A DNA stretch of 64,000 bases from Falsiroseomonas frigidaquae. Its GTDB lineage: Bacteria > Pseudomonadota > Alphaproteobacteria > Acetobacterales > Acetobacteraceae. Within the stretch, counting starts at the first letter, position 1. Every line of letters begins with the position of its first letter. Shown in pieces: positions 6,814-15,990 of this stretch. The stretch covers positions 615,188 through 679,187 of the forward strand of contig NZ_JAAVTX010000005.1 in assembly GCF_012163145.1 (NCBI RefSeq). Reading direction: 5' to 3'. Both the position numbers and the translations under genes were made by a program. The notes under the pieces are model-generated. The model was not told where the DNA came from and searched no databases. It saw nothing but the letters and a program-made list of their open reading frames with translations.

Positions 6814-9471
6814 TCAGCCGAGGTCGTACCGGAAGCCGCCGGCATCATTGATGCCGACCTGCACCCGGCTGATCTCATCCCCAGCGGCAAGCCGTTCCAG
6901 GATGCCGGCGGAAAGCTCCGGCAACAGGGTGCGGCTGAGGATGTTGTCGATGTTGCGCGCGCCGGATTCCACTTCGCGGCAGCGGGAGACGATGGTCTCC
7001 GGCACCGCATCGTCGAATTCCAGCGGCACGCCGTAGCTTTCCTGCATCCGCCGGCCGATGCTGCGCAGCTTGAGGATGCAGATGCTCTTCAGCACCGCAT
7101 CGGCCAGCGGGTAGTAGATGACGGTGTTGCAGCGGCCGAGGAAGGCCGGCTTGAACACCTTCAGCAAATCGGGCTGCAACGCCTCCCGCAACGGCTCCGG
7201 GTCCGGCGCCGTGTCCGGGTCCGCGCAGAGCTTCGCGATGGTGTCGGTGCCGGCGTTGCTGGTCATGATGATGACGCAGTTACGGAAATCGATGTCCCGC
7301 CCCTCGCCGTCCTTCATCTGGCCCTTGTCGAAGACCTGGTAGAACACGTCCTGCACGCCGGGATGGGCCTTCTCCATCTCATCCAGCAGCACGACGGAAT
7401 AGGGACGGCGACGCACCGCTTCCGTCAGCACGCCGCCCTCGCCATAGCCGACATAGCCGGGCGGCGAGCCCATCAGGAGCGAGACCTTATGCTCCTCCTT
7501 GAACTCGGACATGTTGATGACGGTGAGGTTCTGCTCCCCGCCATACAGCAGGTCCGCCACCGCCAGCGCGGTTTCCGTCTTGCCGACGCCGGAAGTGCCG
7601 GCCATCAGGAAGACGCCGATCGGCTTGCGCGGATCGGTCAACCCGGCGCGGCTGGTGCGGATGGCCTGGGCGATCGCCTCCAGCGCGTGATCCTGGCCGA
7701 CGACGCGCTCCATCAGCTTCTGCTTCAGGTTCAGCACCGTCTTGATCTCGTCGGAGACCATGCGGCCGACCGGAATGCCGGTCCAGGTCGCGACGACCTC
7801 CGCCACCGCCTGGCCATCGACCACCGGATGCACCAGCGGGTTCTCGCCCTGCAGCGCCTTCAACTCCTTCGATGCATCCGCGAGGTCCTTGCGGACCTGC
7901 TCGGCATCCGCGGCGGGGGCATCCGGCGTCAAGTTCAGCGCCGCGGTCTCGGCCTGTAAACGCAGGTCGCGGATCTTCGCGACGAGGGTCTTCTCCTGCT
8001 CCCACCGCGCATTCAGCTCGCCGAGTTCGGCCTCCGCCTTCACCCGCTCGGCCTCCAGCGCCGCGATGCGGGCGGCGTGGTCGCTGCCTGTCGCGCTCTC
8101 GCGACCGACGGCGCCGAGCTCCGTCGCGATCATCTCCAGCCGCCGCGTGCGATCCTCGATCGGTGCGGGGATCGAGGCCTGGCTCATGGAAACCCGCGCG
8201 CAGGCGGTGTCCAGCAGCGAGACGCCCTTGTCCGGCAATTGGCGCGAGGGAATGAAGCGTGCCGACAGCTTCACCGCATCGCTGATCGCCTCGTCCAGGA
8301 TGCGGACGCCGTGGTGCTTCTCCAGCGTCGCGACCAGGCCGCGCAGCATGGCCATCGCCAGCGGCTCGGAAGGCTCATTCACCTTCACCACCTGGAAGCG
8401 GCGGGTCAGCGCGGCGTCCTTCTCGAAATACTTCTTGTACTCCGCCCAGGTGGTGGCGGCGACGCAGCGCAACTCGCCACGCGCCAGCGCGGGCTTCAGC
8501 AGATTGGCCGCGTCGTTCTGCCCGGCCTGGCCGCCGGCGCCGATCAGCGTATGCGCCTCGTCGATGAACATGACGATCGGCACCGGCGAAGCCTTCACCG
8601 TGTCGATGACACCCTTGAGACGGTTCTCGAATTCGCCCTTCACACCCGCGCCGGCCTGCAGCAGGCCGAGGTCCAGCGACATCAGCTTCACGCCGCGCAG
8701 CGCCGCCGGCACGTCGCCCTGCGCGATGCGCAGCGCCAGGCCCTCCACCACCGCGGTCTTGCCGACACCCGGCTCGCCGGTGAGGATCGGGTTGTTCTGG
8801 CGGCGGCGGGTCAGGATATCCACCATCTGGCGGATCTCCGCGTCGCGGCCGAGGATCGGGTCGATCTTTCCCGCTTTGGCCTGCGCCGTGAGGTCGGTGC
8901 AGAACTGCTCCAGCGGGCCATCGCCACGCGGGGCGCCGCCGGCAGCGGCCGGGGCGGCACCGGGTGCGCTGGCGGTGCTCTCGGCCTGCGCCGCCTCCTC
9001 GCTGCCGCTGGTGAGGTCGGGCAGGTTGCGACGCACACGATCCGCGGGTACCGCCGAAAGTGTCGGCGAACTGTCACGCAGCGTGCGCGCCAGAGCGTCA
9101 TCCGCCAGCAGCGCCGCCAGCAGGTGGCCGCTGCGGATTCGTGAAACATTGGCTTCGAGCGAGGCGATCAGCCAGGCTTCCCGCAGCCAGGCGACGATGT
9201 CGGGCGACAGCGCGGGCGCGCGGGCATTGCCGGTGCGCAGGCGATCCAGCGCCTTGGTCAACTCGCCGGCCACCTTGCCGGCATCGACCTCCAGCTTGCG
9301 GAGGATATGGGCGATGTCGCTGCCGCTGGTCTCCACCAGCTTCAGCAGCACATGCTCGATCTCGACGTTATAGTGGCTGCGCGAAAGGGTCAGCCCGGCG
9401 GCCGCCTCAACCTGCCGACGGCAGATGTCGCTCAACCGTCCGACAACGGACTTCAGGTCCACAGCCACCAT
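6814..9471 (-). CDS. clpV: T6SS sheath-disassembly ATPase ClpV (TssH)
   Basis: An 885-residue AAA+ unfoldase that recycles contracted TssB/TssC sheaths. ATG 9471 (MVAVDLKSVVGRL) is preceded by GAGGAG; longer in-frame starts would add unrelated arginine-rich residues. An N-terminal ClpN repeat domain spans about 1-150. Two ATPase modules follow: Walker A GEPGVGKT near residue 229 with Walker B VIMFIDEAHTL, and a second Walker A GTSGVGKTETA near 621 with VVLLDEMEKAHP. A coiled-coil middle domain (about 470-560) lies between them. It is read divergently from tssA across a 289-base control region and is followed by hcp. Confidence 0.97.
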   Translation of the reverse strand: MVAVDLKSVVGRLSDICRRQVEAAAGLTLSRSHYNVEIEHVLLKLVETSGSDIAHILRKLEVDAGKVAGELTKALDRLRTGNARAPALSPDIVAWLREAWLIASLEANVSRIRSGHLLAALLADDALARTLRDSSPTLSAVPADRVRRNLPDLTSGSEEAAQAESTASAPGAAPAAAGGAPRGDGPLEQFCTDLTAQAKAGKIDPILGRDAEIRQMVDILTRRRQNNPILTGEPGVGKTAVVEGLALRIAQGDVPAALRGVKLMSLDLGLLQAGAGVKGEFENRLKGVIDTVKASPVPIVMFIDEAHTLIGAGGQAGQNDAANLLKPALARGELRCVAATTWAEYKKYFEKDAALTRRFQVVKVNEPSEPLAMAMLRGLVATLEKHHGVRILDEAISDAVKLSARFIPSRQLPDKGVSLLDTACARVSMSQASIPAPIEDRTRRLEMIATELGAVGRESATGSDHAARIAALEAERVKAEAELGELNARWEQEKTLVAKIRDLRLQAETAALNLTPDAPAADAEQVRKDLADASKELKALQGENPLVHPVVDGQAVAEVVATWTGIPVGRMVSDEIKTVLNLKQKLMERVVGQDHALEAIAQAIRTSRAGLTDPRKPIGVFLMAGTSGVGKTETALAVADLLYGGEQNLTVINMSEFKEEHKVSLLMGSPPGYVGYGEGGVLTEAVRRRPYSVVLLDEMEKAHPGVQDVFYQVFDKGQMKDGEGRDIDFRNCVIIMTSNAGTDTIAKLCADPDTAPDPEPLREALQPDLLKVFKPAFLGRCNTVIYYPLADAVLKSICILKLRSIGRRMQESYGVPLEFDDAVPETIVSRCREVESGARNIDNILSRTLLPELSAGILERLAAGDEISRVQVGINDAGGFRYDLG

Positions 9472-9621
9472 GTGACGAGTCGCTCCTCGAGACCTGTGCC
9501 CGGCGTTGTTTCGCCTTAGGCCTTGCCGAATGGACCTTCGCATCGCGAAAGCCGTTTCGGGGCCGCAGGCTAACCACCGGTAGCACAGGTGTCCACAATG
9601 CCAGCGGCAGGGGTGGAGCGT

Positions 9622-9646
9622 GTTTCGCCACGTTTCATGGCGTTTC
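9622..9646. promoter_or_regulatory. Helically phased GTTTC direct repeats upstream of tssA
   Basis: Three GTTTC words occur at 9622, 9632 and 9642, exactly 10 bases apart, in the clpV-tssA divergent region; a further GTTTC is near 9509. Same-face spacing suggests an activator site. The 289-base region (9472-9760) otherwise shows no coding feature. No exact sigma-54 box was found: the nearest GG/GC pair, starting at 9639, has 11 instead of 10 bases between. Confidence 0.4.
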
Positions 9647-9760
9647 ATGATGCTCACCTGGAGGTATCGCGATGACTTGAACCTGCGGCAGAGTAGCGTG
9701 GCGATCGCGGGGTGCCTTAGCTCCGACGTATCGCGGCCGAATGCGGAAGAGGGGTGGCTG

Positions 9761-10882
9761 GTGTCCGAGGATCCGATCGACCTGGAGGCGCTGCTGGCGC
9801 CGCTGGAGACGGGCGAGGCTGGCGCCGGGGAGGATCTGCGCGGCGACTTCTCGCCAACCTCGCCGTATCAGCGCCTGCGCGACGCCCGCGCCGCGGCACG
9901 AGCCGAGGAACGCGCGCGCGACAGCGAGGGCGACACCGAAGGCCCGCCCGCCGAGGGCTGGCGCGACGTGGCGCGCATCGCGCAGGAGGCACTGGCCAAT
10001 CGCTCCAAGGATTTCGAGGTGGCGGCCTGGCTGACGGAAGCGCTGGTGCGCCAGCATGGGCTGCCCGGCCTCGCCGCCGGGGCAAAGCTCATTACCGGGC
10101 TTTGCGAACAGTATTGGGAGAGCGGCTTCCCGCAGCCGGATGAGGATGGGCTGGATGCCCGCGCAGCGCCGATCGGTGGGCTGGCCGGCAGCGGCAGCGA
10201 CGGCACGGTGATGCAGCCGCTGCGCCGCATGCCGTTGTTCCGGCGCACCGATGGCACCCCACTCGCCCTGTACCAGTGGGACCAGGCGGAGGAGACGCAG
10301 GCGATCGTCAATGAGGAACGCCTGGCCGCGCGACGCGCGGCGGGCGTGCCGGAACTGGCGACGCTGCAGACCGAGGCGCGCATGGACCGCGCCTTTCTGA
10401 TCGGCGCCGGCCAGGCCACCACGGTGGCGCGGGAGGCCTGGCTGGCGATGGAGCAGGCGACCGACGCCCGCTTCGGCAGCGAGGCCCCCGCCACCCGCAA
10501 CGTCACCCGGCTGCTGGACCGCATTCTCGAAGTGGTCGGCGGCCTGGGCGGCGGCGCGGCGGAGGCGCCCCCCCTGCCCGCCGGCGCCCCGAATGCGACC
10601 ACGGCCGGTGCGGCCGCCGCGCCGGGTGCGGTTGCAACTGCGGCAGTGGCTGGCGGGCCGGCCGTGCTGGCGACGCGGGAGGATGCGCTGCGCGAACTCG
10701 GCCGGATCGCCGATTATTTCCGCCGCACGGAACCGCATTCGCCGCTGGCCTACACGCTGGAGGAAGCGGTGCGGCGCGGCCGGATGACGCTGTCCGAATT
10801 GCTGGCCGAGGTGCTGCCGGACACCGAGGCCCGGCAGGGCCTGCTGGCCCGTCTCGGCATCCGGCCGGACCCGGTCGAATGA
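9761..10882 (+). CDS. tssA: T6SS protein TssA (ImpA)
   Basis: Baseplate/cap protein that coordinates tube and sheath assembly; 373 residues. GTG 9761 is preferred because GAAGAGGGG lies seven to eight bases upstream and the protein then begins with the usual short acidic segment (SEDPIDLEALLAPL). The ImpA N-terminal domain covers about residues 1-150 (SPYQRLRDARAAARAEERA, then the AALTEALVRQHGLPGL-like block). An alanine/proline-rich linker separates it from a short C-terminal helical domain (LGRIADYFRRTEPHSPLAYTL) typical of the short TssA class. It is the first gene of the plus-strand operon, but a 169-base gap with a hairpin separates it from tssB. Confidence 0.93.
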   Translation: MSEDPIDLEALLAPLETGEAGAGEDLRGDFSPTSPYQRLRDARAAARAEERARDSEGDTEGPPAEGWRDVARIAQEALANRSKDFEVAAWLTEALVRQHGLPGLAAGAKLITGLCEQYWESGFPQPDEDGLDARAAPIGGLAGSGSDGTVMQPLRRMPLFRRTDGTPLALYQWDQAEETQAIVNEERLAARRAAGVPELATLQTEARMDRAFLIGAGQATTVAREAWLAMEQATDARFGSEAPATRNVTRLLDRILEVVGGLGGGAAEAPPLPAGAPNATTAGAAAAPGAVATAAVAGGPAVLATREDALRELGRIADYFRRTEPHSPLAYTLEEAVRRGRMTLSELLAEVLPDTEARQGLLARLGIRPDPVE

Positions 10883-10919
10883 GCCCCCGCTGCAAGCCAG
10901 CCGGGTCTTCGCGCCGACC

Positions 10920-10950
10920 GATGCCCGCGGAGGTTGACGCCGCGGGCATC
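10920..10950 (+). promoter_or_regulatory. Perfect hairpin in tssA-tssB gap
   Basis: GATGCCCGCGG and CCGCGGGCATC form an 11-bp perfect stem around a nine-base loop. No U-run follows, so it is not a standard terminator. It may be an RNA processing or attenuation element that sets the tssB-tssC level apart from tssA, or a protein site on DNA. Confidence 0.5.
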
Positions 10951-11051
10951 GAAAGCGTTATCTGCCGACAAGGCAACGGCTTCGGTCGCGATGGCTTGCG
11001 GCCTGACACTGACCAGAGCGGCACGTTCAACATGAGGGCACGGAAAACGCC

Positions 11052-11558
11052 ATGACAAGCGTCCATGACAAGCTGGCGCGCGTGCGCAAGCCGCGCGTCC
11101 ACATCACCTATGAAGTCGAGACGGAAGGCGCCGCCATCGTGCGGGAGCTGCCCTTCGTCGTCGGCGTGATGGGCGACTACGCCGGGGACCCGACGGAGCC
11201 GCTGAAGCCGCTGGCCGACCGGAAGTTCGTCCAGATCGACCGCGACAACTTCAACGACGTCATGGCGCGCATCGCGCCCGGGCTGAACCTGAAGGTGGAC
11301 AACACCCTGGCCGGCGATGGCAGCCAGATGGCGGTGAACCTGAAGTTCAAGTCGATGGAAGACTTCGAGCCGGCGAAGGTGGCCGAGCAGGTCCCCGCGC
11401 TGAAGGCGCTGCTTGAGACCCGCGCCAAGCTGCGCGACCTGATGAGCAAGGTGGATCGCTCCGACGAGCTGGAAGGCCTGCTGGAGCAGGTGCTGAACGA
11501 CAAGTCGAAGCTCGACGCGCTGTCCGCCGAACTCGGCCTCGACAAGAAGGAGGGCTGA
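11052..11558 (+). CDS. tssB: T6SS contractile sheath small subunit TssB
   Basis: Small sheath subunit that intertwines with TssC; 168 residues. The family core is plain: [13 protein letters not shown] near the start, [16 protein letters not shown], then [18 protein letters not shown]. The lysine/leucine-rich C-terminal helix ([20 protein letters not shown]) is also present. The start ATG 11052 matches family length. Three bases separate it from tssC, so the two sheath subunits are translated together. Assignment is secure. Confidence 0.97.
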   Translation: MTSVHDKLARVRKPRVHITYEVETEGAAIVRELPFVVGVMGDYAGDPTEPLKPLADRKFVQIDRDNFNDVMARIAPGLNLKVDNTLAGDGSQMAVNLKFKSMEDFEPAKVAEQVPALKALLETRAKLRDLMSKVDRSDELEGLLEQVLNDKSKLDALSAELGLDKKEG

Positions 11559-11561
11559 GCG

Positions 11562-13055
11562 ATGAGCGCGACGCAGTCACAACCGGGCGGCGCCACGACC
11601 ACCACCGAAGAAGGCGGCCTCGGCCTGCTGGACCAGGTGATCGGTGCCACCAAGCAGACCGAACGCGACCGGGCGCAGGAACTGATCAAGGCGCTGACCG
11701 AGGAAGCCCTGAAGGGCACCGTCACCTTCAGCCGCAACCTGTCGCAGACCTTCGACCGCGCCATCGCCGCGATCGACGCCAAGGTGAGCGAGCAGCTCAA
11801 CCAGGTGATGCACCACCCGCGCTTCACCAAGCTCGAAGGGTCCTGGCGCGGGCTGAACTACCTGGTGATGAACAGCGAGACGGGCACCAGCCTCAAGATC
11901 CGCATGCTGCAGGCCAGCAAGAAGGATCTGTCCCGCGATCTGCAGCGGGCGGTGGAATTCGACCAGTCCGGCCTGTTCAAGAAGATCTACGAGAACGAGT
12001 TCGGCACCCCGGGCGGCGAGCCCTATGGCGCGCTGGTCGGCGACTATGAATGGACCGCGCATCCGGACGACGTGGAGACGCTGCGGCTGATCTCCAACGT
12101 CGCCGCCGGCGCCTTCGCGCCCTTCATCTCCGGCGTCGGCGCCGGCATGTTCGGCTTCGAGGATTGGCGCGAACTGTCCAAGCCGCGCGATCTCGCGAAG
12201 ATCTTCGAGACGCAGGAATACGCCAAGTGGCGGTCCTTCCGCGAGACCGAGGATGCGCGCTTCGTGGCGCTGGTCATGCCGCGCGTCATCGCCCGCCTGC
12301 CATATGGCGCGGCGACCAAGCCGATCGAGGAGTTCGACTACGAGGAGGCGCCGAAGAACGCGGACGGCTCCGCCCAGGCGCAGGGCCACCACGACTATTG
12401 CTGGATGAACGCGGCCTATGTGAAGGCGGCACGGCTGACGGATGCTTTCGCGCAATACGGCTTCTGCACCGCGATCCGTGGCGCGGAGGGCGGTGGCAAG
12501 GTCTCCAACCTGCCGAACCACACCTTCACGAGTGACGACGGCGACGCGGATGCCAAGTGCCCGACCGAGATCGGCATCACCGACCGGCGCGAGGCCGAAC
12601 TCTCGGGCCTCGGCTTCCTGCCGCTGTGCCACTACAAGAACACCGACTACGCCGTGTTCTTCGGCAGCCAGTCCGCGCAGAAGCCGAAGAAGTACGACCG
12701 GCCGGAAGCGACGGCGAATGCCGCCATCTCCGCCCGCCTGCCCTACATGATGGCGACCAGCCGTTTCGCGCACTACCTGAAGGTGATGGCGCGGGACAAG
12801 ATCGGCTCCTTCATGGAGGCCTCGGATTGCGAGGTCTGGCTCAACCGCTGGATCCAGAACTTCGTGAACCCGATGGAAGGCGCCGGTCAGGAAGCCCGTG
12901 CGAAGTATCCGCTGCGCGAGGCGCAGATCGAGGTGAAGGAAGTTCCCGGCAAGCCCGGCGTCTACAACGCGGTGGCGCATCTGCGGCCGTGGCTGCAGAT
13001 GGAGGAACTCACCACCTCGATGCGGATGGTCGCGCGGATTCCGCAAAAGTCCTGA
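11562..13055 (+). CDS. tssC: T6SS contractile sheath large subunit TssC
   Basis: Large sheath subunit, 497 residues, normal for the EvpB/ImpC family. Recognisable blocks are [12 protein letters not shown] near residues 88-99, [38 protein letters not shown], and the C-terminal handshake region ([20 protein letters not shown]...[11 protein letters not shown]). It forms the contractile wall with TssB and is the substrate recycled by ClpV. Nine bases (13056-13064 including the next ATG) separate it from a second TssC-like gene. Confidence 0.97.
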   Translation: MSATQSQPGGATTTTEEGGLGLLDQVIGATKQTERDRAQELIKALTEEALKGTVTFSRNLSQTFDRAIAAIDAKVSEQLNQVMHHPRFTKLEGSWRGLNYLVMNSETGTSLKIRMLQASKKDLSRDLQRAVEFDQSGLFKKIYENEFGTPGGEPYGALVGDYEWTAHPDDVETLRLISNVAAGAFAPFISGVGAGMFGFEDWRELSKPRDLAKIFETQEYAKWRSFRETEDARFVALVMPRVIARLPYGAATKPIEEFDYEEAPKNADGSAQAQGHHDYCWMNAAYVKAARLTDAFAQYGFCTAIRGAEGGGKVSNLPNHTFTSDDGDADAKCPTEIGITDRREAELSGLGFLPLCHYKNTDYAVFFGSQSAQKPKKYDRPEATANAAISARLPYMMATSRFAHYLKVMARDKIGSFMEASDCEVWLNRWIQNFVNPMEGAGQEARAKYPLREAQIEVKEVPGKPGVYNAVAHLRPWLQMEELTTSMRMVARIPQKS

Positions 13056-13063
13056 GCTGAACC

Positions 13064-14578
13064 ATGGACCCGGCCACACCGTTGCGCGACGCGGTGCTGG
13101 CCGGGCGATTCCTCGGCCGGGATTCGGCCGCGGAGGCGCTGGCAGCATTGCTGGCGGAGAAGGACACGGCGCAGCTTCTGCGCGGGTGGTTCGGGGAGGC
13201 ACGGCTGGCGACGCTCGCCCGCGATCCCTGGCCGGCGGAGGCGCTGCGCGGTGCGCTGGACCGCGACATCGCGGCGCTGGATGCGATGCTGTCGGCACAG
13301 CTCGATGCCGTGCTGCATGCACCGCGCCTGCGGCGGCTGGAAGGGTCCTGGCGCGGACTCGCCTGGCTGGTGGACAGGCTGCCCGCGACCGGCGGCAAGG
13401 TGCGGCTGAAACTGCTGACGGCGCGATGGGCGGAACTGTGCCGCGACCTGGAACGCGCGGTGGAATTCGACCAGAGCCAGGTCTTCAAGAAGATCTATGA
13501 GGAGGAGTTCGGCATCGCCGGTGGCGAACCCTTCGGCCTGATCGCGGCCGATTACGAGGTGCGGCATCTGCCCGCCCTGGGCCACCCGACCGATGATGTG
13601 GGCGCGCTGACCGCCTTCGCCGCCATCGCCGCCGCCGCCTTCGCGCCCATCGTCTTTGCCGCCTCCCCGGCCCTGGTCGGCCTCGACAGCTTCGCGGCGG
13701 CCGCGCCGGCCTTCGACCTGGCCGATGCGCTGAACGGGCCGGAACATGCACGCTGGCGCAATGCCGCGGCGCAGGAGGATATGCGCTTCGTCTGCGTCGC
13801 CCTGCCGCGCGTGCTGGGCCGCGCGCCCTGGGCCGATGATGGCAGCCGCGTCGATCGCTTCCGCTATCGCGGTCATGCCGCGGGCGCGGAGCAGCGCGTC
13901 TGGACCACGGCGGTGTACGGGCTTGCCGCCGCCGCCGTGCGCGCCTTCGACCGCTACGCCTGGCCCGGCGAGGTACGTGGTGCGGAGCCGCAGGAGGATG
14001 CGACCGGCGGCGTGCTGGATGGCCTGCCCTATGAGCGTTTCCCCTCCGACCCGCCCGGCCCGCCGCCGCGCGCGCCGCTCGACCTGGCGCTGACGGATGA
14101 ACAGGAACGCCAGATCAGCGACGGACGCCTGGTGCCGCTTTCGGCGCTGGAAGGGCTGGCGGAGGCGAGCTTCGGGGCACTGCCGGCGCTGCACCGCCCG
14201 CCACGCATGAACAGCGCCATCGCCGAGGCCAACCAGCGCCTTTCCACGCAGATCAACACGCTGCTCTGCGTCAGCCGCTTCGCGCATTGCATCAAGCTGA
14301 TGGGCCGCGACATGGTGGGTTCGTCGCGGGAGGCGCCGGAGGTGGAGTATGAATTGCAGCGCTGGCTGGACCGCTTCGTCAGCGGCCTCGGCTCCGGCGG
14401 GGCGGAGGTCACGGCGAAATACCCGCTGATGGATGCGAGGGTCGAGGTGCGCGAGCGGCGCGGCAAGCCCGGCGTCTATGGCTGCACCGTGCATCTGCGG
14501 CCGCATCACCAGCTGGACGAGGTCGGCGCCGCCTTCCGGCTGGTGACGGAATTCGCACCTCGCCGTAACGCCGCGTGA
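13064..14578 (+). CDS. Second TssC-family protein (ImpD-like)
   Basis: A 504-residue paralogue of TssC directly behind tssC. It keeps [42 protein letters not shown] and the C-terminal LMDARVEVRERRGKPGVYG block. The N-terminal 70 residues are different (RFLGRDSAAEALAALLAEKDTA), and the body is more diverged than expected for an interchangeable subunit. Its place corresponds to impD in the Rhizobium imp order, where ImpC and ImpD are both of this family. Whether it enters the sheath, caps it or acts in assembly is not shown by the sequence. Confidence 0.88.
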   Translation: MDPATPLRDAVLAGRFLGRDSAAEALAALLAEKDTAQLLRGWFGEARLATLARDPWPAEALRGALDRDIAALDAMLSAQLDAVLHAPRLRRLEGSWRGLAWLVDRLPATGGKVRLKLLTARWAELCRDLERAVEFDQSQVFKKIYEEEFGIAGGEPFGLIAADYEVRHLPALGHPTDDVGALTAFAAIAAAAFAPIVFAASPALVGLDSFAAAAPAFDLADALNGPEHARWRNAAAQEDMRFVCVALPRVLGRAPWADDGSRVDRFRYRGHAAGAEQRVWTTAVYGLAAAAVRAFDRYAWPGEVRGAEPQEDATGGVLDGLPYERFPSDPPGPPPRAPLDLALTDEQERQISDGRLVPLSALEGLAEASFGALPALHRPPRMNSAIAEANQRLSTQINTLLCVSRFAHCIKLMGRDMVGSSREAPEVEYELQRWLDRFVSGLGSGGAEVTAKYPLMDARVEVRERRGKPGVYGCTVHLRPHHQLDEVGAAFRLVTEFAPRRNAA

Positions 14579-14672
14579 GGTCGCGGCGCGTGCAGCGGCG
14601 TGAAATACTTTCAGGCGTGGCGCAGCCTAGGCTGCCGCCTGCGCAAATTGTCCAGCCGAGGAAATGCCCAGA

Positions 14673-15461
14673 ATGACCACCGCAGGGGATGCCTTACATG
14701 CCGGCGACCTGGCCGCGGCCCTGGCCGCCGCCACCGCCGCGGTGAAGGCCGCGCCGGCCGATTCGGATGCGCGCTGGCTGCTGGCGGAGCTGATGCTCTA
14801 TGCCGGCGAGGCCGAGCGCGCCGACCGCATGCTGGATGCGGCGGCTTTGCGCGAACCCAACCCGGCCGTGCTGGAATTCCGCAAGCTGCTGCGGGCGGAA
14901 GTTGTGCGCGGCCAGGTGCTGGGCGAGGGGCGCGCGCCGAAATACCAGGGCGACGACGCGACCGCGGCGCAGCAGGCCGCGCTGCGCGCCCGCGTGCTGC
15001 TGCGCGCCGGGGAGCTGGAGGCGGCGAATGCGGCGGCGGAGGAGATCGAATCGCTCCGCCCGCGCGCATCCGGCACGGCCGACGACCGGCCCTTCGATGA
15101 CCTGCGCGACGCGGATGACCTGTTCGCCGCGGAGTTCGAGGTGCTGACCACCGCCGGGGACCACATACTTGTGCCGGTGGAGCGTGTGCGGTCCCTGACC
15201 TTCGACCCGCCGCGCCGGCCGCGCGACCTGTTCTGGCGCCGCTGCGCGATCGAGCTGAAGGACAGCACGGAGGGCGTGGTCTTCATGCCGGCGCTGTATT
15301 TCGGCGCGCATGCCGAATCCGAGAATGCGCTGAAGCTCGGCCGCGCCACCGAATGGACGCATCCTGAGGATGGCCCGGTGCGCGGCCGCGGCCAGCGGCT
15401 GCTGCTGGCCGGGGATGACGCGCTGGCGATCTCCGCCGTCACCAGCCTGGTGTTCGATTGA
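14673..15461 (+). CDS. tagJ: T6SS accessory protein TagJ (ImpE/SciE)
   Basis: ImpE-family protein that in other systems binds TssB and modulates sheath recycling. The N-terminal half is TPR-like (repeated alanine/leucine helices: AGDALHAGDLAAALAAATAA, WLLAELMLYAGEAERAD). The C-terminal half is the ImpE domain (ILVPVERVRSLTFDPPRRPRDLFWRR, then VVFMPALYFG). ATG 14673 lies 11 bases after GAGG; an ATG at 14664 would be only two bases from it, so the later start is favoured, though either is possible. It occupies the expected position before tssE. Confidence 0.9.
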   Translation: MTTAGDALHAGDLAAALAAATAAVKAAPADSDARWLLAELMLYAGEAERADRMLDAAALREPNPAVLEFRKLLRAEVVRGQVLGEGRAPKYQGDDATAAQQAALRARVLLRAGELEAANAAAEEIESLRPRASGTADDRPFDDLRDADDLFAAEFEVLTTAGDHILVPVERVRSLTFDPPRRPRDLFWRRCAIELKDSTEGVVFMPALYFGAHAESENALKLGRATEWTHPEDGPVRGRGQRLLLAGDDALAISAVTSLVFD

Positions 15462-15492
15462 GCGCCCGCCTGGCGCCGGAGCGCGAGGAAGC

Positions 15493-15990
15493 ATGAGCGG
15501 CACCCGCATCCGCGGACCGGCGCATCGGGCGCGGCTGCCGCTGCTCGACCGGCTGCTGGATGCGGACCCCGGCGCGCCGGAGCCGCCGCCGCCCAGCATC
15601 GCCGTGGCGCTGGACCTGCTGCATCGCGCGGTGCGGCGCGACCTGGAGGCGGTGCTCAACGCCCGCCGCCGCCGCCGCCCGGTGCCTGCGGCGCTGGAGG
15701 AGCTGGTGGTCTCGCCGCTGAACTACGGCATCCCGGACGCAACCTCCGGCGCCTATGCGGTGCCGGCGCGGCGCGAGGCGCTGGCGCGCGAGGTGGAGGC
15801 GACGATCCGCCGCTTCGAACCACGGCTGATGTCGATCCGCGTCGAGCTGGTGGGCGGGGAGGATGAGCTGGACCGCGCGCTGCGGCTGAAGGTGGATGCG
15901 GTGCTGCGCGCCGACCCGGTGCCTGAACCCGTGAGCTTCGAGACGCTGCTGGAGCCCGTCTCCCGCGACGTGACGGTCCGGGACGCCTGA
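15493..15990 (+). CDS. tssE: T6SS baseplate protein TssE (gp25-like)
   Basis: Small baseplate wedge protein related to phage gp25; 165 residues. ATG 15493 follows GCGAGGAA. The gp25 signature is visible in the middle (SPLNYGIPDATSG near residue 75), followed by a C-terminal strand/helix unit (IRRFEPRLMSIRVELVG) that contacts the sheath. The stop TGA at 15988-15990 overlaps the tssF ATG by one base, showing coupled translation. Confidence 0.93.
   Translation: MSGTRIRGPAHRARLPLLDRLLDADPGAPEPPPPSIAVALDLLHRAVRRDLEAVLNARRRRRPVPAALEELVVSPLNYGIPDATSGAYAVPARREALAREVEATIRRFEPRLMSIRVELVGGEDELDRALRLKVDAVLRADPVPEPVSFETLLEPVSRDVTVRDA

Noticed and set aside
9635-9660. Sigma-54 promoter upstream of tssA
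   Set aside because: GG and GC are separated by 11 bases instead of the required 10, and the flanking bases do not match the consensus.
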